NCBI GenBank assembly: GCA_930367215.1
Contig: OV884059.1
Coordinates: 65,753,393 to 65,817,392, forward strand
Direction of reading: 5' to 3'
DNA: 64,000 nt
Source: Pollenia angustigena
Lineage: Eukaryota > Arthropoda > Insecta > Diptera > Polleniidae
In this document: positions 56,215-64,000 of the stretch, in pieces
Numbering within the stretch: position 1 is the stretch's first letter
Layout of the letters: each line of letters opens with the position of its first letter
Translations under genes and position numbers: made by a program
The notes under the pieces: generated by a model
Told to the model about the DNA's origin: nothing
The model's database searches: none
The model's input: only the letters and a program-made list of their open reading frames with translations

Positions 56215-57414
56215 CAGTGTTGCCAATTTGGCCATCTAGTGCCTAGATTTAGCAATTTTTCACCCTGTTTAGCCACTAAAAATTGAGTTTAGCCATTAGC
56301 CATTTTTTGAGCTTTTTTCAACTTGTTTAGCCATAAAAATTTGTTTGCCCTTTTTCTTTTAAAAGAATAATTTTTAATTTATTATAAAAATGTATAAAAG
56401 TAAAATAAACATTTTTAACAATTAAAACGCCTTTAATTTAAATCAGAACTTTTACAAATGTTGAAAATCGCTATAAACTATGGCGGTGAAACATCTTTCA
56501 AAATAAAGGAACAGAGATGCAGGCGGCAACAAAATTTTTTTTAGAAATTTCAAATTGATTATAAAGTTTCTCTCACTTCCATGGTCTAATGCAGAAGTGG
56601 GCACAACTAAAACTGTGCTTGTAGTGATGCTTATTAGTATTAGTGAGATGGCAGAAGTACCCACCAAACACAAAGCCAAGCATTTGAAATAAATGGTGCA
56701 TTATATTTCCTTATTTTATATTTTACGCATTTGAAGTAATGTAAAACATTTTTTAATAGTTTAATAGTTTAAATTAAAGAGGCTAAGAATATGTGTGAAA
56801 TATCTCAGCACAATTGTGCTATGGAGCGCCCACCATTGGTCTAATGCTAAAGTAGAGAGGGTATATATAGCCAAGTAAACATCGTTAAAAGTAATTTAAG
56901 AAAAAAGGTTACATTTAGCAGCCGTTAATTCGATTTTATCAATTAGGTAAATATTTTTACCATAACAAAACAATATTTATACCAACACCACAGTATTGGA
57001 GAGGGTACTATGCGTTTGTGCTAATGTTTATAACACCTTAAAATATTGGTCCTAAGCCCATCTTTACGTATACCGATAGAATGTTAATGTTGTCGTGATT
57101 ATATTTACCTTCAAATTATTTAAAACTAATAGGCACGAGTGATTCCTATGAGATGAACAATAACGACATCGAATTTATCGATTATTTAATTTTTTAAATA
57201 TCTATCAAAATATTAATTTACGTTTATTCTTATTAAACAAATTGATCTTAACTTACAGTATCGTCGTAAACAACTTTAAATGAATTATTTCTGTTTTGTT
57301 ATTGAATTTTAATGAGTTTTTATTTAAAAAAAACTTTTAGCCATTTTTTGCCAATTTTTAGCCATTTCTTTTCGTAAATTTACCATTTTTGGTCACAAAG
57401 TTTTGGCAACACTG
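56215..57414. mobile_element. hAT-type MITE, 1.2 kb
   Basis: CAGTGTTGCCA at both ends in inverse orientation. The 8-bp flanks GCTGAGAA (56207-56214) and CCTGAGAA (57415-57422) match at 7 of 8, as expected for an aged hAT insertion. Subterminal 'ttagccatt' motifs recur in clusters in the same sense as the nearest end (56255-56350 and 57335-57370). About 56960-57100 holds a fragment resembling the 5' end of family B ('atttataccaacaccac', 'gagagggtact'). No transposase. Confidence 0.8.
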
Positions 57415-57422
57415 CCTGAGAA

Positions 57423-57737
57423 TCACTTTAGTACAGCTTAAACTGGTACGAATTATTATATTTTGTTCAAGTTAAATCAAATTAAGTCAAATAATATTAC
57501 TAGAAATAGAAGCATATAATTTTCTGATGGTCGGCCTATTATTTACTATGTGTCATATAAGAAGTACTTTTGGAATAGTCTTTAACATGCCTCAAACCGC
57601 AACGAATTATTAAAGTTTAGTTTTTAGAAAGATTGGCTGATATTCATAGATCCCACAATAACTCCAATCCTGACATATTCGAGCTCTCGGTGGAGCGTAT
57701 TACAGATTCAGCACAGCCGAACATAGCGTACTAACTT
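57423..57737 (+). repeat. family A repeat, 3' part
   Basis: Text such as 'cactttagtacagcttaaac' and 'atagaagcatat' resembles the degenerate last units of the 153-bp array near 51850. It ends 'ggtggagcgtatt', hairpin TTCAGC-aca-GCCGAA and 'tagcgtactaactt'. The hAT MITE at 56215 was inserted in this copy, whose 5' part lies, decayed, before 56207. Confidence 0.55.
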
Positions 57738-57875
57738 CTTGCCTTTAATTTAATATCGCAGTGCAATTTTTGTCGTTTTAGTCTAAAACTTCTCAAAACT
57801 GGCCTGGCAATCGAATTTTAAAATTTTATATTATTCAATAGTTTTTAACAAAACTCTTAGCTTACCTGTACCTCA

Positions 57876-59051
57876 ATTCTGTAACTTTTTGAATTTAACT
57901 ACTGATTTCGTTAATTAACGAGAAATCTCGGCTACTTTAACGAATTTGTTATTCTGTATTTTAAATAAACAAATATTTTTGTTTAGAAATATTGACGACA
58001 AATATCGGTAAAAAATATAAGAACGTTAAAGTGAAAATTTTTTAAAATTAATAAAAAAAATATAAAATAAATTAGCTTGTAAAATATTTATTTTAACAAA
58101 ACATGAATGAAAACGTGTAAATATTGATTATATTTCTAAACAAATATGTTGGTTTTAAATCTTTTTATAAATAGGGAAAAATTTCCAGGTGACTGAACCA
58201 CTCTAGCACAACATTCTGCTCTTACTTTTTATACCTACGCTACTGTATGTGAAGAGGATATTATGTGTTTGTACGAATGTGTAACACATTAAAGTAAAGG
58301 TTGTGGGCCTGCCTTTTAGTATACCGATTGACTCAGAATCAATGTGAGAATCCATTTAACGAAGCCCGTCCTTCTATCAGGATGGCTGGTTGTTTGTCCA
58401 AGATAACCTTGTGCGCAAATTATAGGTCGCAATTTTAAAAATAATTTTATAAAATTTGGCACATATGCGTTTATTGTCACAAGGTTGAAGCCTTTTTATA
58501 CTGGTGAGAAGCAGTTATTTAATTTTAATATCCCACATGAAAACTTCTATCCGGAATAGGAGTTTGTGGCAATTAATAGCCATCTTGTTTTATAGACATT
58601 TGAGTTGAATAAGATCCAAAAATGTTTTGTCGTAACCTACATAAATCACCAGAACAAATTTTTTTAGAATCGGTCCATATTTGACCACAGCTCCCATACG
58701 AATACACTAATAATGGTAGTAGATACTTAGAAAATATTTGGCACAAAAATGTCTTATGGAAACATGATCGCCCAAATACTGCAATGTAGAGTCGGACTTA
58801 ATCGACTATACTTTCTTACTTTTTTTGTGTTAAAAATTGGCTACTTTACTCGATATTTTTAATCTGTTAACAGTAAATTTATTGTCGTTACTATTTAACA
58901 AGAACTTTTTTTGTGTCGTTAGCTACCGACATTTTTTGGCGATAAAAATTGTTAAAATTTCATTACAGAATAGCTGCTAACGACAATTTTCGTTAGCTAA
59001 CGAATTTTGACTGCTTAACGACAATTTTTTGTCGTTAAAAAGTTACAGAAT
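57876..59051. repeat. MITE-like element with ATTCTGTAAC ends, split by family B repeat
   Basis: ATTCTGTAACTTTTT on the left and its complement on the right. Within, 'cgttagctaacga', 'cgttaattaacga' and 'cgacaattttt' motifs recur in both arms. The family B copy 58226-58816 sits in the middle. Confidence 0.6.
58226..58816 (+). repeat. hairpin-ended dispersed repeat, family B, complete copy
   Basis: Begins 'tttttatacctacgctac', partner 'gtgaagaggatatta', then 'gtttgtacgaatgtgtaac' and 'agtataccgattgactcaga'. Ends with GTCGG-acttaat-CGAC and 'tatactttcttac', the inverse of the family B start at 17703. Internal blocks include 'atcggtccatatttgaccac'. No coding sequence. Confidence 0.65.
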
Positions 59052-59654
59052 TTCAGTACTGATATAACTAAATTCTTGTTAAAAACATTAAAAATAAGTT
59101 GTTGCAGGACTTTTAACAGAATAGGGCAGATAGTATTTGAAATAAATTTGTATATTTACGTTATGATCTCTTAAATTTTATTAAGAACTTATAGCATCAT
59201 TATATTAAGCATAATTTTAAATTTATTTTTGTTTAAAGGGACTGAAACGTGAAACGTATTTTCATTTTGCGTCATTAGTAACAGAAATGGTACTTATTAA
59301 GAGAACAGCTTTTTTAAGTAACAACATTTTGCGGTATATTCAATACTATATTGTTTTAATATTAAAATAACAAAATGTAATTAGACAACAAAAATTTGTT
59401 TTTTAACAAAGTAATTTTGAAGAGTGGAAAGTCGATGATAAATTGCTATGATTAAATTAATTTTTCTGCAATCGTTTAAAAACGGAAAATTACTTATTGC
59501 TTCTGGCACATGGTATTGATATGTATATTGCCTGTCAACATTGCAAATCAAAAGTTTGCCATTTCACCGCATTTCCTCATCCATTCAATTAATCGTAATG
59601 TATCTGAATAATTAATTTTAAACACAAGTGATTGAACGTGTAGTAACATTTTTA
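59052..59654. other. no gene seen
   Basis: AT-rich spacer; nothing recognised. Confidence 0.45.
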
Positions 59655-59878
59655 GGCGACACGAAATAACACCCGATGAAATAACGCCCAATTATAAAAA
59701 TGAAATAAACCCCAATAAAATTGCAAAATTTGGAAATTGGCCTAATATTGCTTTTTTGGGTTTTATTTCATATTTAAATTTCGGGTAATTTCATTATGAA
59801 ATAAAGCCCAAAAAACGAAATTAGGCCCAATTTTCAAATTTTGCAATTTTATTTCATCGGGTGTTATTTCGTGTCGCC
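59655..59878. repeat. 224-bp near-palindromic MITE
   Basis: GGCGACACGAAATAACACCC at both ends, inverted and perfect over about 30 bp. A second inverted pair, 'aaaattgcaaaattt', extends the hairpin. The 9-bp flanks ACATTTTTA (left) and ACATTTATG (right) match at 7 of 9, suggesting a Mutator-like 9-bp duplication. No coding capacity. Confidence 0.8.
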
Positions 59879-60509
59879 ACATTTATGTAAAAAAGACTCG
59901 AAAAACTGAGTGCTTTTCATATAAATTTTACTACACGTTCGTTCACTTGTGTTAAGAAAACAGCACATAAATTTATTTTATCATAAAAACCTAAAAATTC
60001 ATTGGCGCATTTAAACGAAGCCCTTTTTTATACGTTGTATGAATAAAAACATACTGCTTTCGCTGCCTACTTTCCGACTTCCTTTAGCTTTTCATCTTTA
60101 GACGTAAATTGAAATTAAAATTACATTTCAAACAATGTCATAACAGAACGAACGATACTTGTAATAATGCTCATGCAACGTTCATCATGTGTTCACTTTA
60201 ATGGTTGTACATCCCAACCCCATCTAAGCATCTGCATGTGTATTGCAATGCATATAAGTGTTGCCAGAGTAAGTGGTTTAACCCCAAATCAAGGATCTAA
60301 ACATTTTTTTGAAGCGCTTGATATTTCTAGAAAAGTATATGAATCTTGATATGGAGATTTTTAAAGAAAATTAAAAATTATATTTAGAATGTTAGTCAAA
60401 TTTTTCTGGCAAAACTCTTGCACAAACACAGATATCCGTAAATCCAAAGGTTTCTTACATTCACTATTCCACACTAATGAAGAATTGTGTAAAATTATTT
60501 TTGTACATA
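59879..60509. other. no gene seen
   Basis: No supported gene. Two short open stretches (60167-60349, 60389-60604) show no motif; the second runs into the foldback arm. Confidence 0.45.
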
Positions 60510-61090
60510 CCCTGCGGGAAATTTGTGTCAATTGGTCCAGCGGACTGGTCCTGGGAATTGTGAAAATAGAACTGGTACAAAAAGAAAGAACTCATGACCA
60601 GTGAAAGGAGAACCAATCATGTAACTGGTTTATAAAGAACAAAAATGTAGAACAAGTAATTACCCTAAAGGGAAGCGAACTGACACCAAAGTAGTCCCGT
60701 GATAGGTCTTTGGTGGTAGAGACCGGTTCTAGGTTTAACACTTTCTATGAATAAGACCTATCACTTTTACATGGGGTTGTCATTGGAGGGGGTCAATTGA
60801 CGCCATTTGACCAGTCACAAATATATTCTCAATGGACATGTTAAGTGACAGTTACTAAAATGTAGTATTATTTCAATAAAACAAGTCCAAGAATTAAATT
60901 CAAGAGCCAAATTTTAGATACTCCCAAAAAATTTAATTCATTACTTTTTCTACCTTTTTGTTCTTCATAAACCAGTTACATGATTGGTTCTCCTTTCACT
61001 GGTCATGAGTTCTTTCTTTATGTACCTGTTCTATTTTCACAACTCCCAGGACCAGTCTGTGGGACCAATTGACACTAATTTCCCGCAGGG
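60510..61090. repeat. foldback MITE with about 145-bp arms
   Basis: Left arm 60510-60655 and right arm 60945-61090 are inverted copies. They share CCCTGCGGGAAATTTGTGTC / CCCTGCGGGAAATTAGTGTC at the tip, then 'caattggtcc', 'ctggtcctggga', and 'accagtgaaaggagaacca'. The 290-bp centre has 'gataggtctttggtgg' and 'aagacctatcac' as a smaller inverted pair. No coding sequence and no visible target duplication. Confidence 0.8.
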
Positions 61091-61449
61091 AAACAACATT
61101 GTTTGTTGTGTATACAAACAAGGTTTGTTCTTTGTAAGTTTGTATGTAGACCAAAAAACAGCAAAGTATACATTTATAGATTTACAAATACATTCATGTG
61201 ATTTTTATAACAGCCCTGCAGGCAATTCAGTTAACTTTCAATTAATTTAAAGCTAACTATTTCTCAAGTAGTGGTGGTTGACAATTGGATTACTTTTATA
61301 TGTAATTAACTAACTTTTTTAACATTGCGATGTCCTAGGAAGTAGTCAATTGTCCGACTCTGCATTACTTTCAGTTAACTTAAAAGTTAACTTTTTGTAG
61401 CTACCCAGCAAAAACTTTATAAAAATATATAGTTACACAAAGTCAATAA
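61091..61449. other. repeat remnants, no gene
   Basis: AT-rich; contains 'ctacccagcaaaaactt' (61399), the same motif as in the dispersed repeats at 49905 and 53935. Confidence 0.4.
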
Positions 61450-61665
61450 AGTAAATTTTATTTTATTAATTTTTTATTTTTTTATTTTTTTTAATTTTTT
61501 TTATTTATTTTTTATATTTTCTTATTTTATTTTACTTTATTTTATTTTTTATTTTTTTTCTGTCTCTGGTGGGATTCGATCCCGCAACCTCGGTGCTGAT
61601 AGACTAGCTCGCTACCAGCTAGTCTACCGGGGCAGTATAGTTTTTGTATTAAAAAACTATGTTTT
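61450..61665 (-). repeat. tRNA-derived SINE-like repeat (copy 2)
   Basis: Same minus-strand tRNA-like head as at 52190-52265: TAGCTGGTAGCGAGC, AGGTTGCGGG, GATCGAATCC and AGAGACA, with about 95% identity by eye over 75 bases. An A-rich tail follows (plus strand T-rich 61455-61560). Conservation of both promoter boxes supports a pol III-derived repeat over a random tRNA pseudogene. Confidence 0.6.
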
Positions 61666-62982
61666 TTGACTATAATGACATTTTGTTTGTTAATCGACTT
61701 GGCTCTCTCTACTTAAAATATACAGTGTTTGTATACACTTTGGTTAATGTTAATTTTCCATTGCTTAGTTGTTGGCTTTAAGTTAGTCTATACAATCTAA
61801 CTTAAAGTTGGCTTTTTTTTGTAGTTAGCTACTCATTTGCCGGCAGGGAGAATTCAGAAACTCTTTTCATCTGCATATGGGTATCACAATTTGTTTTTCA
61901 AAAAAGAAGAATGAGAAATAAAGCTATTCATTGCACACACATGCACAAATAAATCCACAACAAAAAAGGACAAAGAATAATAAAGGCTTGACAACAAAAA
62001 AAGTTACAACAATATGTTACTTCTTCCGATGTTAAAGGGTCCGAGTAGTTGCTATAAAGCAGTACGTTTGTATACATGTGTTTGATCAATAAAGTTATTG
62101 CAACATTTATTGCATCAAACCCTATTTTATTATGTTTCACATAAAAAGTAAACTAAACACAACTCAAACCAGAACGAGTAAATACAATTTCAAAAGAACT
62201 TTATGGTCACACTTGACAAAAAATGTTATGCACTCTTTTAATTCATTTTCTTACTGCTTGAATTCTCGAGTGGATTTCGGGCACTCATAAAAATAATGAT
62301 GTTGAAACAATAAACTTTTTCGACACGCCACAAAACGACACGTGTTGTAACTGATTACTGGGTCGCGTGTCACAACAAATACATTAAATTGTCTACTCTC
62401 TTATACCAAAACACACACAAGCTTATTTGCAACAAGAAACGATTTGTGTTAGCAAAAGTTTAGAGGATTTGCTAGGCATTTAAAATATTCCCACTATTTC
62501 AATCAAAGTTCAACTCTTTCCTAAAACAAAAAACCATGTAGAAACGAAGCGTACACTCCCACCCCCACCACCATTATTATTCTGTAGTCATTTTGCTTTT
62601 TGAAATTTAAATGATTTTTACTTTTTTCGCAAAAAGAGAATGGAATAATTTTATACTGTTGAATATGATGACAAGAATTAGATACTGTTTTATTTAAATC
62701 TCCTCATTCCTTAATATGTTCTGCATTTAATGATAAATGAATTTTTAAGCAGGCACAAATGCACACATATTGCCCATTAACTTATTGAAACAGCTCAAGA
62801 GATTTTATCCTTAATTTTAAAATACAAATATTTATTCGTGTACTCTACGTTCTGTGAAATAAAAAAAACATGTTTAGGCGCTAGTCAAAACATCATTCTG
62901 ATTATCATTATGATTTCAATTACTATTACAATAACATTTAATTTGTAATGTAAATATATTTAATTCCAAGTAATATAATTGC
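61666..62982. other. no gene seen
   Basis: AT-rich. 'catttgccggcaggg' at 61837-61851 is an isolated end of the CCCTGC-ended MITE group, perhaps paired with 'ctacccagcaaaaact' at 61399. Nothing else recognised. Confidence 0.45.
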
Positions 62983-64000
62983 AAGGGTATTCATTTAACC
63001 GCTTTAATCGGTTAATCGCTCGATTAATTACCCAAGGTTTCGTTTTAATCGGTTAATTCTGTTTTTATATTTTATTATTATTTGAAGTTTATTATAAAAA
63101 AAACATAGCAAACATAACAATTCCTAAACAAAAACGAGCATATAAAAAAATTATTCATATATATCGAGGGTTATTTTTCAAATTGTGCTATCTGAAAAAT
63201 CACAATTTTACAGGAGAGTAAAAAAACTGATTTTTTCGATAACTTTAGGAGTAATAACTAAACTTTATTTTACAATGTTATTAAAAATTAACGTCTTAAT
63301 CATACATATAATAATTTTTTTAATTCTAGATATTCGCGCTTATGTATATGTCTGATAGCACTATTTACAAATTAAAATTTTATCGACTTGAACATTGAAA
63401 TAAGCAGATAGCACTATTTGAACAAAAATGAAAATGAGCTGTAATGAAAACTATTTGAGACTTTAGTTTAAGTTACGCGAATTTTTATTATAATAACTAG
63501 GAACGTTTAAAGAAACGTGTAATTATGTTAACAGAGCTCGAAATTTAGTTAAAATTTTACACTTACTTTTATTGAAAAGCATTAAATAATTAAACTTTAT
63601 CCGCATATTTTAAATGATCATAAAAGTAATGATATTCTTGCGAAATAGCAGACTTCAATGCTTTGGAAATGCATCCGTTTGCTAAATTGAAAAGAACGTG
63701 GGTCAAATTGTAAAGGCTTCGCTTCTACTTATATGATCGCTGCAAAGTGTGGGAAATTTGGGAAAAAATGGAAATAATTCTATATTTTATAAACGGTTGG
63801 TCCGATTGGAATGCAGTTTGAGGTGACAATTAAAAAGTTCTAGTCGAGTTAAGGTCTTGAATTTGAGGTATATAGACTTAGCAGGAGAGGTGCTATAGGT
63901 TCCTAATTTAGGACCTCCCGTGTATAACAAAAACTAAAAACGATCCTTAATTTATCTGGATGCAAAAAATAATTTTTTTGTGAAATGCGCTTGCCGAGTT
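62983..64000 (+). mobile_element. second copy of the 3753-8875 hAT-type family, open at window end
   Basis: Starts AAGGGTATTCATTTAACCG with 'taatcggttaatcgctcg', then 'ttatttgaagtttatta', 'aaaaacgagcat', 'aaattgtgctatc' and 'ttttacaggagag', in the same order as at 3753-4245. The rest is AT-rich. It runs off the window, so its right end and duplication are not visible. Confidence 0.7.

Overview
This window looks like repeat-rich chromosomal DNA from a higher dipteran fly, possibly a calyptrate. It is AT-rich, and its mobile elements all belong to insect families: gypsy, Jockey, RTE and Penelope retroelements, DD41D mariner, piggyBac, Transib, hAT and pogo-like DNA transposons. I found no host protein-coding gene. 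The only conventional host gene is tRNA-Ile(AAT) at 17348-17421. Species cannot be fixed from the sequence alone.

Layout, left half. 1-1005 is the 3' end of a broken Jockey-type LINE. 1561-2561 is a foldback element. 3753-8875 is a 5.1 kb hAT-type element with an exact 8-bp target duplication. It holds a piggyBac-like element (6209-8402), which in turn holds an internally deleted DD41D mariner (7263-8067). 12271-15410 is a nearly full-length RTE-type LINE on the minus strand with one frame break. A foldback with 37-bp subrepeats (15415-15845) and a pogo/Tigger remnant (16190-17173) precede the tRNA. A second DD41D copy (19064-19989) carries the same internal deletion as the first.

Centre. 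20482-30113 is a complete gypsy-superfamily LTR retrotransposon with 2.15 kb LTRs that are nearly identical, a tRNA-Lys primer site, intact gag and pol frames and a 4-bp target duplication. It looks recent. It sits inside a member of the foldback family. 30960-34748 is an old Transib (RAG1-like) transposon with 32-bp inverted repeats. Its transposase is broken by frameshifts but keeps all three catalytic acidic positions, and a perfect 47-bp palindrome lies in its 3' region.

Right half. 35824-38422 is a hAT element (8-bp duplication CCCTACCC) containing a hairpin-ended repeat that itself contains a 256-bp MITE. Next are two nested MITEs (38450-40006), a broken hAT transposase split by two foldbacks (43420-45660), further MITEs and palindromes, a hairpin-ended repeat with about 153-bp tandem units (50193-52087), two tRNA-derived SINE-like copies, a 5'-truncated Penelope element with a hammerhead-like motif, a Jockey gag/endonuclease fragment, and more MITEs to the end. 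The last kilobase is a further copy of the hAT family at 3753.

The main theme is nesting: target duplications and empty-site comparisons give an order of insertion. The least explained component is a pair of dispersed families (A and B below) with a hairpin near one end and inverted ATACCCT..ACC blocks. Their architecture resembles Helentron-associated non-autonomous elements. All comparisons were made by eye.
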